Positions 46,297-58,369 of a DNA stretch of 64,000 nt are shown here, piece after piece (position 1 is the first letter of the stretch; every line of letters begins with the position of its first letter). Location: NCBI GenBank assembly GCA_039720395.1, contig CM077828.1, positions 28,578,069 through 28,642,068 of the forward strand, written 5' to 3'. A program made the translations under genes and the position numbers. Under the pieces are notes generated by a model. The model had not been told where the DNA came from, made no database searches, and saw only the letters and a program-made list of their open reading frames with translations. The stretch is from Liquidambar formosana (taxonomy: Eukaryota > Streptophyta > Magnoliopsida > Saxifragales > Altingiaceae).

Positions 46297-46908
46297 CTAG
46301 ATAGGGATGGCAATATACGCCCCGATTTGACCCATTCAACGGAAAAAAGACCGTTTTTATCCCCCAGAATCGGTGAATGCCATTCTTGTTTATTTCTTTG
46401 TTTTGATAAAACCACTCCTATAATCCTGTTTGTTTGACTCTTACAATCAATAAGAAAACACATGTTTCATGTTTATAATATTGTAATGATTATATCTATA
46501 TGATAGGATAGTTGTTGATTATGCTTTTCTCCCGTAGTGTATAATTGTTACTTTAAGTTTTCTTTCATGTGTTTCATATTGTGCTTGATATAAAAAAAAG
46601 AAAAGAAAAAAAGAAAAAAAGAGGGCTTAAGGTCCTGTACTACTGAGTAGTAGTTTTGTTAATGGTATCAGAGCGTCGATGTTTGGAATTAATAGCTTTT
46701 TATTGTAATCTGTTTGAGCCTGTTGTTAGTTTATTTATTCTTGTTTATTTGTTAAGTGTTTTAATTGTTAGTTAAGTTATTTTAATTTATCTGCAAACCT
46801 TTAGACAACCTTGAATAGGGAGTACCGAGGCCTTGACTTTTTTGAAAGGTAGCCAGTTGAGCTTGTGTCCTTTCGTTTGAGTCGGCAACTTTGTAGGAAA
46901 ACCTAGTC

Positions 46909-47504
46909 ATGGAAGATTTAGGGTGCGTAGGTAAGAAAAATAATCAAACTAATGATTATAAACATTTAGCACATGTACAAGATAAAGACGCTAATATAGG
47001 CAATATTAGCAGAATATTAAATTATGTTGTAGATAACTTATCTGGTATGTTTAGTAAATTAGTAAATATTGAGAAAAATCAAGAAAAAATATATGAAAAA
47101 GTTAATATGTTAAGTGAAATTCAAAATATAGACCTAAAGGATGAAACAAAAAGTTTAATCCAAAGTCTAGAAAATAATTTGAAAAACAATTTAGATAATG
47201 TATTAGTACTAAAAGAAAGTTCTTGTAAAGAGATTCCGAGATTATATTTTGGAACTGAAATCATGATGTTTAAAACTGATAAATATCGAAAAGACTTTGA
47301 AGAATCAAAGAAATTTTAGAATATTGGAAAACCCAATATATTAAAGAAGAAAATTACGATGAACGTAATAAACTTCTAAAACAGATGCAAGAATTATATT
47401 CAGCTAATGAAGAATTAATGACTGAATATAATTATGACTTAACTATTCAACTAAAAGAGTCAAGTGAATCAGATAAGGAATCTGATATATCTTTTATGCC
47501 AAAC
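46909..47504 (+). pseudogene. Pararetrovirus-like structural ORF fragment, left arm
   Basis: An ATG at 46909 opens 136 codons rich in Lys, Asn, Glu and Leu heptads, predicted to form a coiled coil. The frame breaks near 47302 through a one-base deletion relative to the right arm, then continues in another frame to about 47504, where the arm ends. The spacer continues with an acidic, Ser-rich coding-like stretch in a further frame, as in N-terminal parts of plant pararetroviral capsid regions. It is non-functional as it stands. Confidence 0.5.
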
Positions 47505-47560
47505 TAGCATAAAAGAAGAAAGTTCAGATGATGAAGAAGACAAGCCAATAAAATTACGCT

Positions 47561-48157
47561 GTTTGGCATAAAAGATATATCAGATTCTTTATTTGATTCA
47601 CTTGACTCTTCTAGTTGAAGAGTTAAGTCATAATTATATTCAGTCATTAATTCTTCATTAACTGAATATAATTCTTGCATCTGTTTTAGAAGTTTATTAC
47701 GTTCATCGTAATTTTCTTCTTTAATATATCGGGTTTTCCAATATTCTAAAATTTCTTTGATTGCTTCAAAGTCTTTTTGATATTTATCAGTTTTAAACAT
47801 CATGATTTCAGTTCCAAAATATAATTTCGGAATTTCTTCACAAGAACTTTCTTTTAGTACTAATTTATCTGAATTGTTTTTCAGATTATTTTCTAGACTT
47901 TGGATTAAACTTTTTGTTCATCCTTTAGGTCTATATTTTGAATTTCACTTAACATATTAACTTTATCATATATTTTTTCTTGATTTTTCTCAATATTTAC
48001 TAATTTACTAAACATACCAGATAAGTTATCTACAATATAATTTAATGTTCTACTAATATTGCCTATATTAGCGTCTTTATCTTGTACATGTACTAAATGT
48101 TTATAATCATTAGTTTGATTATTTTTCTTACCTATGCACCCTAAATCTTCCTATGAC
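47561..48157 (-). pseudogene. Pararetrovirus-like structural ORF fragment, right arm
   Basis: Inverted counterpart of the left-arm ORF. The frame is open from about 47803 to the spacer where the left arm is broken, but carries its own one-base deletion near 47917 and lacks the rest of the gene. The two arms therefore bear different lesions. Confidence 0.5.
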
Positions 48158-48772
48158 TAGGTTTTCCTACAAAGTTGCCGACTCAAATGGAAGGACACAA
48201 GCTTAACTGGCTACCTTTCAACAAAGTCAAGGTCTCGGTACTCCCTATTCAAGGTTGTCTTAAGGTTTACAGATAAATTAAAATAACTTAACTAACAATT
48301 AAAACACTTAACAAATAAACAAGAATAAATAAACTAATAACAGGATCAAACAGATTACAATAAAAAGCTATTAATTCCAAACATTAATGCTCTGATATCA
48401 TTAACAAAACTACCACTTAGTAGTACAGGACTTTAAGCCCTTTTTTATTTATTTATTTATTTATTTATTATATATATCAAGCACAGTATGAAACACATGA
48501 AAGAAAACTTAAAGTAATAATTATACACTACGGGAGAAAAGCATAATCAACAACTATCCTATTATATAGATATAATCATTACAATATTATAAACATGAAA
48601 CATGTGTTTTCTTACTGATTGTAAAAGTCAAACAAACAGGATCATAGGAGTGATTTTATCAAAATAAAGAAATAAACAAAAATGACATTCACCGATTCTG
48701 GGGGATAAAAATGATCTTTTTTTCATTGAATGGGTCAAATTGGGGCGTATATTGCTACCCGTACTTCTAGCC

Positions 48773-49473
48773 TTCTAGGTACCAGAAAAGGCAGGGCCCC
48801 AAACAGACAAAAAAAAAATTGTATCCATCACGTGGTACCAGAAGGCGCGCAGAAGGTAATGGAAGAACAAAAATCAGCCAAACAGGCACAGTTTTCATTG
48901 CTCCACTGTCAAGATGCTATATTAATTTTAGAAAACTGATCACCCCAGTGGTATAAGTAAATAAAAAATAAAAACAGTCTTTTGCATGACAACCACTGCT
49001 CTTGCCAGCTATGAGATCTTGGATGATGCTGAACCAACCATTACAAATTGTCACATCGATCTGTCTTGGGTGCATGGGACCAATATCTTGAACCAAGCAT
49101 TACAATTTGTCACATCTCAATCCTTTGGGACGGATGAGAAATTAAACGTGTAATTAATTAAAGAAAGATGAACAAATCTCAATTAAAATTTCCTAGGCAA
49201 TCACTTCATATTACAATGCAAAGCTGTTCCTTTCCTATGCATCCACTAATAATTTGATATGGTATTAGTGTATAACCTTTAATTTGGAGAGATCATTGTA
49301 GCCAATAATCTTTTCTCTTATTTTGATTTTTCAAACACAAACTGAAATACACTCTTTTTTTTTTTTTTTTTTTTTTTTGGCTAGGAAAAATACATTCTTC
49401 AGAAAAGATGAAATTAAAGAAAAAAAAGATCCATCACCATGTGGATCATAAACTAGAGTTGTTGACAAATTAA
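48773..49473. other. Intergenic, 3' flank of P450 copy 1
   Basis: A degenerate tandem 'gaaccaa(c/g)cattacaa' near 49030-49110 and a poly(T) run at 49355. No gene supported. Confidence 0.4.
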
Positions 49474-50182
49474 TCAAGGAAAGTACAATGATGGTACAAG
49501 ATGAAGAGGGATCTTCTTATGAATAACTAGCCCATAAGCCTCACTCATGTCCAAGTCTTTCCAAGTTGCACCACTAGGCAACTCCCAGTCAAACCAGTAC
49601 AAGAGGTTGGCAAGAACATATTCAGCTTCTACCATTCCAAATGTTATCCCAGGACAACCCCTTCGTCCAGCTCCAAATGGGATGAATTGGAAATCTTGGC
49701 CTTTGAAATCAACTGGGTTATTAGCAAATCTCTCTGGGAGAAACTCTTCTGGCCTATCCCATACTTTGGAATCCCTTTGAATTGCCCATGTATTGATGAA
49801 AACTCTTGTTTTTGGAGGTATATCATAACCCTCTAATGTAACACTTGAACTTGATTCTCGAGGTCCCAAGAAAGGAAGAGGGGTATACAGTCTTAGTGCC
49901 TCTTTGATGACACATTTTAAGTAATCCATTTGATTGATGTCATCCTCATCTACCTTTGATTTCTTTCCCACCACTCTCCTTACCTCTTCTTGGGCTTTCT
50001 TCAACGTGGTTGGATTTTTCGCTAGCTCCTGCCATCACCCATTCCATGGTTACAGAAGCGGTATCAGTCCCTCCAATGAGCATGTCCTGTAACCACCGAA
50101 AATAAAAAATGGGTAATGAACATTAGAGCAGAGTGTGTAATGCACACCTAAACTTCCTTTCCCCTCTAGCTTCATGCTAGTT

Positions 50183-50219
<37 letters not shown>

Positions 50220-50262
50220 TGAATGAATGAAGTTCTGCATCTTTTTACAAACCCCCACCCCC

Positions 50263-50303
<41 letters not shown>

Positions 50304-51286
50304 TGTGTTGTCCTATATATCTATAATCAACAATAAGCATGTCCACATACCAGTACGATTGCTTTGATGCCGTCTTGAGTGAGTTTAATCTCAAGCATGC
50401 CATCCTTTTGAAGATGGAGCAAAATGTCCACAAAGTCTTTCTCATCGAACTGGTCATCACCCCTCTTTGAAATCTTATGTTCATCAATCACTTGATCAAG
50501 GAAGGCATTTAATTCTGTGGAAGTCTTCTTTAAATTTGCATCCAAGCCAGTAAGAACATCCATCCAACCAAAAGAGGGGAAAAAATCTTCAAAGCAAAAT
50601 GCCCCCAAGAGCTTCACTTCCCTCTTCAACAATTCTCCCAAACTGTTCTCACCATCTTCTCCTTCAAATTTCCGGCCAATAACAGCTTCTGAAACTATGT
50701 TGTTTGTGACACTAACCAGCATCTCACCGACATTAATGGAAGCTCCATCGGCACATAAACGACGTACCTTTTCAACCAAGTCTGCAACTTCTTTTTCCCT
50801 CACGAATTGAAATGATTGCACCCTTTTGAGGCTCAAAAGCTCAAGAACACAAATCTTCCTGACTTGTCTCCAATAGTGACCATATGGGCAAAATGCTATG
50901 TTAATGCAGCCGTAGTAGAACACATGGGCAGCCTTCGTTCGGAACCTATTCGCGAAAACTGTGTCATAGGTTTTCATGATTTCTTTAGCTAACTCTGCAG
51001 ATGAGACCACGAGAGTTGGGGCGCTGCCCAAGTGTAAGAGCATCAGAGGGCCATATTTCTTGGAGAGGGCTTGAAGGGAGCGATGAGGGAGCGTGCCTAG
51101 CTGGTGAAGATTGCCGATTATTGGTAGCTTTGGCGGCGATGGAGGTAACTTGAGTTTGCTACCTGTAGGGAGGTTGAGCAAAAGTGCAAGGGAGAAGAGG
51201 AGAAGAAGGGAGAGGAGAAAGAGAGTGAACAGAGTTGCTGTGTGTAGCTCTTGCCACAGTTGTTGCAACAGTGCTAGTAGAGCCAT
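49474..51286 (-). pseudogene. CYP71-type cytochrome P450, copy 1, frameshifted
   Basis: Two exons as usual for CYP71: 51286-50351 (312 codons, intact) and 50086-49474, joined at the conserved phase-0 intron before the I-helix Asp. Visible features are an N-terminal membrane anchor, the proline hinge PPSPPKLPIIGN, C-helix HYWRQVRK, I-helix GGTDTA, K-helix EALR, a PERF motif and the haem loop FGAGRRGCPG with its Cys. These are ER-anchored monooxygenases of specialised metabolism; the substrate cannot be inferred. Exon 2 has one extra C (plus strand) at 50028-50029, where copies 2 and 3 have one fewer base. This shifts the frame about 20 codons into exon 2 and leads to an early stop, removing the haem site. 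Either a recent pseudogene or a sequence error; everything else looks intact. Confidence 0.85.
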
Positions 51287-51348
51287 ATTCCCTCTTCTAC
51301 TACCACACATGGAACTAACAGAACCACCACTGCATTTATCAATCAATT

Positions 51349-51357
51349 ATATATATA
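51349..51357 (-). promoter_or_regulatory. TATA box of P450 copy 1
   Basis: TATATATAA on the minus strand about 65 bp upstream of the ATG at 51286. Copies 2 and 3 have weaker TATA-like motifs at comparable places (about 56973-56983 and 63218-63224). Confidence 0.5.
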
Positions 51358-51850
51358 ACAGCACCTCTACCCACTACTCAGTATAAATCAATTGAAGAAA
51401 GGGGCAGGCTATTTCCACAGCCTTAATTGCTGTATCCACAGCTCCATCCCATTTTTTTCATGAAATTCCCATATTACCTTTTTCTCTTATCCCCTCCTCC
51501 ATCATCCATTGCTCTGCAGCATAGCGCTCAGCACGTTTTTCTCAATAATTTTTGTTAATTTGGTTCCTCCGCCGCCCAAGTTTTGTTTTCCAGTGCTATT
51601 TTCTTTTAACAGGCGTGGTACAATGTGCGTAAAATATATTCAAAACTATACTTTTTGATGAACACGTGACAGTTCAATTTGTACACTCAAAAACAGATAC
51701 AGGGTTTTGGTTTGGGGGAGGAGGGTGGGGGTGTTTTGGGGTTTTGGTTTCTCTGCTAGTTTGTGGGACCATGCTTGGATTTTCTCCAAAATCAACACGT
51801 CATGGGAAGGCTAATCCGGCAGGTCACAACACGCCTTGTTTAAGATAATG

Positions 51851-51916
51851 AAAAAGACAATTCAAGTTTTAACCAAAAAAAAAAGAAAAAAAAAAGGGAA
51901 AAAGACAATTCAAGTT
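51851..51916. mobile_element. Extremely truncated retroposon: poly(A) with 18-bp TSD
   Basis: AAAAAGACAATTCAAGTT occurs at 51851-51868 and again at 51899-51916, bracketing 30 bp that is nearly all A. This is what a retroposed insertion leaves when only its tail is copied. Confidence 0.6.
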
Positions 51917-52092
51917 GAAACTAGGCTGTTTTAGGCCGGCAAAAACTTTCCCAAATCATTCGGTTCAAACTGTTGTACGTGCGGAAGCGATAAAACCAGA
52001 CAAGATGCCGATGTTTGTGAGTCTGTGACTTTCAGAAACCTGTGTTCCCCCTTTTACACCCCTACTTGTGACTCTCTCAAAGTGTCACAGTA

Positions 52093-52345
52093 AAAACCCC
52101 CAAAAAACCCTACTCTTTTTCACCCTTCAAGATTTTATGAAAAATATAGACAAGTTTTTATGAAATCTTAACTTCTCTACTAAAACAACATTTTTCTTCT
52201 ATAAAATTATTAAAAATAATATTTTCAAGCTGATAGTACAGTGAGTTTAAACAAAAATTATTTATAATTTTCATACAATCTTGAAAAGTAAAAACAAGTG
52301 GTGTTTATAAATAAAATTGAGAGGTTGCAATAACCGCCCCCAATC
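52093..52345. mobile_element. Mutator-type MITE, family M, copy 7, internally deleted
   Basis: Left-side motifs (AAGATTTTATGAAAAATATA, ACTAAAACAACATTTTTC) and a right end GGTTGCAATAACCGCCCC of the family are present, but the centre is missing (about 250 bp). Confidence 0.6.
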
Positions 52346-52507
52346 CTTATGTTCGTAGGTTTCCTCTTCTTTTTCTTCTTTCTTTTTTTTTTTTTATAAA
52401 AATATTTATTTATGTATTTATTTATTTATTTATTTTTGGGTTAAATATATATACAGGTCACAGCATTAGAGACTAAGAGAATTGCTAGCAGCATTAGAGA
52501 CTAACAC

Positions 52508-52661
52508 TATGTTTGGATGAGGAAATTTTAGGTGGAGTTTGCTTTTGAGATGGAATTTGTAAATTGTTTATAAGGATTAGATGGACAAAATTCTTATAAA
52601 AATTATAGAAATTCTATCTTCAAAAGCAAATTCCACCTAAAAATTTCTTATCCAAACATAA
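52508..52661. mobile_element. Fold-back MITE flanked by a 19-bp direct repeat
   Basis: Inverted ends TATGTTTGGAT and ATCCAAACATA extend into about 50 bp of imperfect pairing (TTAGGTGGAGTTTGCTTTTG). The phrase TAAGAGAATTGCTAGCAGC occurs just before (52476) and just after (52665) the element. Confidence 0.65.
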
Positions 52662-52663
52662 CG

Positions 52664-53428
52664 TAAGAGAATTGCTAGCAGCGGACGAAGAATCCGATCT
52701 TTAGCAATTAAACCAACCCCTGTAGGTGGGATAACGTATCCTTCACCAAAAGGAGTAGCAGAAATAACCAGACACGTGTCTGAGTGCAAGTCTTCATGTG
52801 TGCTAGACTTAACCACGTGGCCAGCAGCTAACAAATGCCACTTGTTGCATTTAGCTTTGAGTAATGTTAAGACTGATATTGCCTCACGTCCAGTATCCGA
52901 AATAATCCAATCTAGAGCTAAATTCAAATCTAAATTCCAAAAATAAATCGATCCAGATCATTCATTCATTCACAAAATAACTCTAGTATTATATTTTTTA
53001 TATTTTATTTATCAGTAATTAAGGATTTTTTAAGTCTTATTTTTATTGGGATTTTAATTTAGACTATTCCTCCAACGATGCGTGAGATTTTCTATATTCA
53101 TATAAATAATGATTCCTACAAAGAATTAAAACGATAAAATAACTCTTATATTTAATCTAAATCAAAACGCTAAAAGTCGCCAACAATAAAATAGAACCGA
53201 CCAACGACCATCCATCCTTCAAAGAGGAGGGTTTTAATCTAATAATACTAGACACCAATACAATTATAATATACACTAACACTGCCCCAAATCACACCCT
53301 AGTCTAGGACGGTGGGCTGAAACTAATAATACTAGACACTAATACAATAATGGAAGATAGCATCCTAAACTAATAATTATATACACTTAATAGGATAATG
53401 ATGCAACATAGATGAAGCTATATGAGGA
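52664..53428. other. Intergenic with an unrecognised minus-strand ORF (52637-52927)
   Basis: A 96-codon minus-strand frame of fairly normal composition lies at 52637-52927, but its 3' end runs into the MITE. It may be a gene or retroelement fragment; no family recognised. Confidence 0.3.
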
Positions 53429-54135
53429 CTTAAACTTAATACGGATGGCTTTGCTGAGGGCAATTTAGGGCCAATTGCAATAGGTGTTTTCAAGACTTGT
53501 AGGGACTTCGTTAAAGATTCTTTTTTTGTGAATATAAACGCTCATACTTGTTTTTATGCTGAATTATTAGCAGTGATAACGGGCATTGAACAAGCTTGGA
53601 TAAATAGGTGAAGGAATATATTTGGTTGGAGTGTAATTCAAGTGCTGTAATATCGTGTCTTAGGAATAAAGAGTTTGTTTTTCCATGGGATTTATGGATC
53701 AGATAGCTTAATTGTTTGCATTATATGCAGTACATGAAAGTTCAATTTAGTTACATATATAGAGAAAGCAATGTTGCTGCGGATAAATGTGCTAATTTGG
53801 GTCTTCAATTTTCTAGTTTTCAATGGTGGTGGGCTTCTTCTAAAGAGTTGGATTCTTTTATCTATCATGACATGTTTTCTTTACCTTCTTACAGATTTCG
53901 ACTTCATTAGACTTTTTCTTTGTCGTGAGCTGGATTGTGACATTATGAGTCACCAAGACCAGACTTTCCTTTTCTTTTTCTATATATTTTTGTATTCATT
54001 TTTATTTTCTTAATAATATCTAGAGCTTTGGTGCACATGATTGTGAGAGTCTAGGGTGCCAACATAGTTGAGATGTTAAACTTTTCTTTGATGCTTAAGC
54101 TCTTTATTTTTTTTATCAAAAAAAAAAAAAAAAAA
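53429..54135 (+). mobile_element. 5'-truncated LINE (RNase H domain), TSD TATGAGGA
   Basis: 707 bp flanked by TATGAGGA at 53421-53428 and 54136-54143 and ending in an A18 tail, the signature of target-primed reverse transcription. It encodes the C-terminal RNase H-like domain of plant LINEs: LNTDG at the start, AELLAVITGIEQAW (about 53565), and YIYRESNVAADKCANLG (about 53757-53805). There is a frameshift near 53610 and an in-frame stop near 53703, so it is inactive. Confidence 0.85.
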
Positions 54136-54143
54136 TATGAGGA

Positions 54144-55053
54144 TGAATCCTTTCAACTTTCCCTTCACGAGTTCAAAATCGATACCCAATGCCTTGAGGA
54201 AGGTCTGCTGGCGGTAGTAATCAAACTCACACCAAAATTTAGGACTTGATACACCCAAGCCTTGAGGCCTATCCTTCCAACCATCAAGCTACGACCCTGG
54301 GGGTTACATATTTGATACTAATCTTTAATTGATTACTTTTGTAATTAACAATGGGTAAGAGTTTGAAAATCATGTTTAAATTTAGTTAAATGAGGGTTGG
54401 GTGGAAGTGGAGAAGACCAACAGCCTGACTGTGCTAGCCCGGCGCCACTTTGTTGACATCCGTTGGGACTCCCGGCCCCCAACTTTAACCTATAATGCTC
54501 TCGTCGCTTTTGTTGAAGTTTTTATTTGTTAGAACCAAACAACCCCCCCCCCCCCCCCCTTCTCTATCTCTCAAAAAACAAAAAAAAAAAAAAAAACAAA
54601 CAAAAATTGTTGCTGCGATTTGATAAATAATATTTTATCTTTGATTTTTATAATAACAACCTCTAATGCAAATGCTAATAAAATGCCCCTACCTGATCGC
54701 CATTGGACTTTCCTTTATAGATGGGAACGTATATATTGAGTAGAATTGTGCAGATATTAATTGATGAGGAGTTCATGAGAAAGGTTGGTCATTATAATCA
54801 AGTCTCGACTAAAATTCATTACGCAATCAATTCATTCTACAAAGCAAAGTTGTTCCACTCCATGCACCCAATATCAAATCTTGTATTACCTGTAAAGAGG
54901 TCCTTGCAATTAATAATCTCTCTTTATTATTGCTTTGCTTTTTTTTTTTTTTTAAAACACAAACGGAAATACATTCTTAAGAAAAAGAAGTAATCAAAGA
55001 AAAAGATCCATCACACTTAGAGCACAACCTAGCTAGACTCCTTGATAAATTAA
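54144..55053. other. Intergenic, 3' flank of P450 copy 2
   Basis: Contains a poly(C) run (54543-54559) and poly(A). Part of the 54.8-55.05 kb flank resembles the flank of copy 1 (49.2-49.47 kb), as expected for tandem gene duplicates. Confidence 0.45.
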
Positions 55054-56927
55054 TTAAGGAGAGTGCAATGATGGTACAAGATGGAGAGGGATTTTCTTAT
55101 GCATGATTATCCCATAAACCTCACTCATGTCCAAATCCTTCCCAATTGCACCACCAGGCAACTCCCAATCAAACCAGTACAAGAGGTTGGCAAGCACAAA
55201 TTCAGCTTCTACTGTTGAGAATGTTATTCCAGGGCAACCCCTTCGACCAGAACCAAATGGGATGAACTGAAAATCTTGACCTTTGAAATCAATCGAGTTA
55301 TTAACAAATCTCTCCGGGAGAAACTCGTCTGGCTTGTCCCATAATTTGGGGTCCCTTTGAATTGCCCATGCATTGACGAAAACTCTTGTTTTTGGAGGTA
55401 TGTCATAACCTTGTAGAGTAACACTTGCAGTTGATACTCGAGGAATCAAGAAAGGGGCTGGAGCATATATATAATCTTAGAGTCTCTTTGATGATACATT
55501 TTAAATAGTCCATTTTGTTGATATCAGCCTCATCTATTTTTGATTTTTTTCCCACTACTCTTCTTACCTCTTCTTGGGCCTTCTTCATCATAGTTGGATT
55601 TTTCACCATCTCCGCCATCATCCATTCCATGGTTGCTGAAGTCGTATCAGTTCCTGCAATAAACATGTCCTGTGTTCAAACAAAAAGGTAAAAGACTTCA
55701 GCATGAATGAGAATATCTCTTAGCACCCCCCCCAAAAAAAAAAAAAGCGCTGAGTGTAAATATAAAAAATGCTATTTGACCTATAATAAAATCTCATATG
55801 GTCCTTATGTGTTATGAGAAACTATCTTTTTGAAAAATCAATTGTGCTTTTAAGTGATAAAGGTACATTAGACGGCTACATCTGATGGTATGGGTCAAAT
55901 AGCATTAGTCGTGTGAATATATGCTTTTCTTTTACGTGCGCGTCTGTGGTTGTGGTGTCTTGCATGCAAGCAAGCATCTATATACCAGCAAGATCGCTTT
56001 GAGGTTGTCAAGAGTGAGATCAATGCCAAGCATGCCATCCTTTCGAAGATGGAGAAGAATGCCCACGATGTCTTTCTCATCAGACTTGTCATCATCACTC
56101 TCCCAAATCTTATGTTCATCTATAATTTGATCAAGGATAGCATGTAATGCTCCGCAAGTATCCTTTAAACTTGCATCCAAGCCAGTTATAACATCCATCC
56201 ATCCCAAAGAGGGAAAAATATCTTCAAAGCAAAAAGCTCCAAACAGCTCCATCATCCTCCTCGATAACTTCCCAAAACTTTTCTGACCATCTTCTCCTTC
56301 AAATTTCCGACCAAGCACTACTTTTGAAACTATATTGTTTGAGATATTAACGAGCATCTCACCAAGGTTAATTGAAGCTCCTTGGAGATCACATGAACGG
56401 CGAATCTTTGCAATCAAATCTGAAACTTCTTCTTCCCTAACAAACTCAAATGATTTCACCCTCTTGAGGCTCAAAAGCTCAAGAACACAAATCTTCTTGA
56501 CTTGTCTCCAATAGTCCCCGTACGGACAAAACCCTATGTCACTGCAATTATAGAAGCAAGATTTGGCAGCCTTTGTTTGGACCCTATCTGCGAAAATTTT
56601 GTCATGGGTTTTCATGATCTCTTTAGCTAACTCTGCTGATGAAACCACAAGAGTTGGAGCATTACCCAAGTGTAGGAGCATTAGAGGGCCATACTTCTTG
56701 GAGAGGGCTTGAAAGGAGCGGTGAGGGAGCGTGCCTAGCTGGTGAAGATTGCCAATTATTGGCAGCTTTGGTGGTGATGGAGGTAGCTTAAGTTTACCCA
56801 CTCTAGAGAGCTTAAGCCTTTTTTGCAAGAGTAGAAAGGAGAAGAGAAGTGAGAAGAGAAAGGGATTGAACAGTGTTGGTTTTTGTGACTCTTGCCACAA
56901 TTGTTTCAATAGTGGTAGTAGAGCCAT
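55054..56927 (-). pseudogene. CYP71-type cytochrome P450, copy 2, frameshifted
   Basis: Exon 1 56927-55986 (314 codons, intact) and exon 2 55669-55054. The membrane anchor, PPSPPKLPIIGN hinge, DYWRQVKK, AGTDTT I-helix, ETLR K-helix, PERF and haem loop FGSGRRGCPG are all present. Just after ETLRLY the DNA has a run of TA (55464-55473) four bases longer than expected from copies 1 and 3, probably microsatellite slippage, which throws the remaining 130 codons, with the haem cysteine, out of frame. The C-terminal frame is otherwise open to a normal stop. Like copy 1 this is a single-lesion pseudogene or a sequencing artefact in a simple repeat. Confidence 0.85.
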
Positions 56928-56984
56928 TTCTCTCTTCTAGTTCTACATGAAACCAACATCTCAGCTCTTCAATACATATAGCAT

Positions 56985-58349
56985 GCAGCACCTTAGGCTG
57001 CTCCAATTGAACGACACCACTTGGGCATTGAAGGAATCAAACAGGATCAGAAAAATAAAATAAAATAAAATTAATTTGCAATCTTCGAGGAACTCATTTT
57101 CCCATATTTAATTGGTCACATGCTTACTGTTGAGTTGACCATAATAATTGGTCATTTTTTAAAGAGAATTTTTTATTTGTGCTTTTAATTAGGAGAGATT
57201 CCTGCCAGAGAAGCTCCCTGTAGAGCGCGAATAACAATTCCCCTTTCTAATTCATTATTTAAGTTTTTTTTTTTTTTCCTTCATTTTTTTTGAGAACTTT
57301 ACGTCAAAGCTAAGTTTGGTCCCTTAACCATTTTCCCAATTTGTGGGATGACGTTGTTGTTGTTTTTCTTTTCTTTTTTTTTTTTTTTGGTTTTGGTCAA
57401 ATGTTAAAAACTCACACACTCATACACACACCCGAAGAGTTGAACCCTCAACCTCCCCCAAACCCCTACACCCAAATGGATGGAAAATGCCATCTTGGTT
57501 ACATATGCTCAATGGGATAACATTTTAAATGGTCACCTCCTCCTTTTGACACAGGTATCACCTTGGCTACATGGGATTTGTTTAGTCATTGTCTCTCGGG
57601 TGATTAAGTATTGAGAACGGCTAAATGACAACCCATCATTGACCAAAGAAAAATATTAAAAATGTGTTGAGAAATTTTATTCATATTTTCCTTGTCATCA
57701 TCTTAGACTATCATCTTATTATTTTCATTATCCTGGGCTTTTAGGGTCCTTCCTTATCTTACCCTTAGCCAGCCAAAAAAAACAAAGAAAAAAAAAAAAA
57801 AATCTCAACACAAAAGATTGTGTCCTACCTAATACATATTCCTTTGATCAAGGGCCACTTGTCAGATTTATGACCATACTTGGGCTGTATTACAGTTAAA
57901 AGCCAGCAAGGTGACCATTATAGATCTGTTTTCAATGTTAGTTATAAACTCATTATAATTATAATATATATATACATATATATAGATCCATCTGTCATTG
58001 ACGTCTCCTCGCGTGATCAGATCTGCCATTGAAATCTCTTCTACAAATTTTGCTAAGATCCGTCATCATTGAAGCCTTTTCCAACAATCAGAACCGCTGT
58101 TGAAGCCTCCTCTACATGTGTATAGATCTGAAAAATATAGATAGGAGGGCTGAGTTTTGTGGTGTGGGTAAGATCATGAGAGGGAGATATTTCTAGAAAA
58201 AAGGACGGAACATTTCCACTTTTTGAGGTGAGATGGATAGAAGAATCTGGAGGGATGTATTTCCATGTTTTGTGTGTTAAGGGATAAGTTGGTCATTTTG
58301 CTATTCAGCCCACATTTTAAGTCCCTCCTTTTGGTCTTCCAAATCATTA
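56985..58349. other. Intergenic, 5' flank of P450 copy 2
   Basis: 57100-57160 matches the 5' flank of copy 3 (63430-63960 without its hAT insertion). The rest is AT-rich with poly(T)/poly(A) runs; no gene supported. Confidence 0.45.
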
Positions 58350-58369
58350 CTCATATATATATATATATA

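Larger units (their letters stand above)
46297..48772. mobile_element. Endogenous pararetrovirus-like inverted repeat
   Basis: The left arm 46297-47504 and the right arm 47561-48772 are inverted copies, about 1.2 kb each, around a 56-bp spacer. Each arm holds, in viral order, an AT-rich promoter-like zone with a TATA-like GATATAAAA (46587), the sequence TGGTATCAGAGC at 46664 (the initiator Met-tRNA primer site used by plant reverse-transcribing elements; ATATCAGAGC in the right arm) and the start of a coiled-coil ORF. No TG...CA LTR end precedes the primer site, which favours a Caulimoviridae-like pararetrovirus over an LTR retrotransposon. No reverse transcriptase is present. The genus is not assigned. 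Confidence 0.65.

Noticed and set aside
46661..46680. LTR-retrotransposon reading of the TGGTATCAGAGC primer site
   Set aside because: No CA-ending LTR lies just upstream in either arm, and no TG start or TSD was found; a pararetrovirus-like origin fits better.
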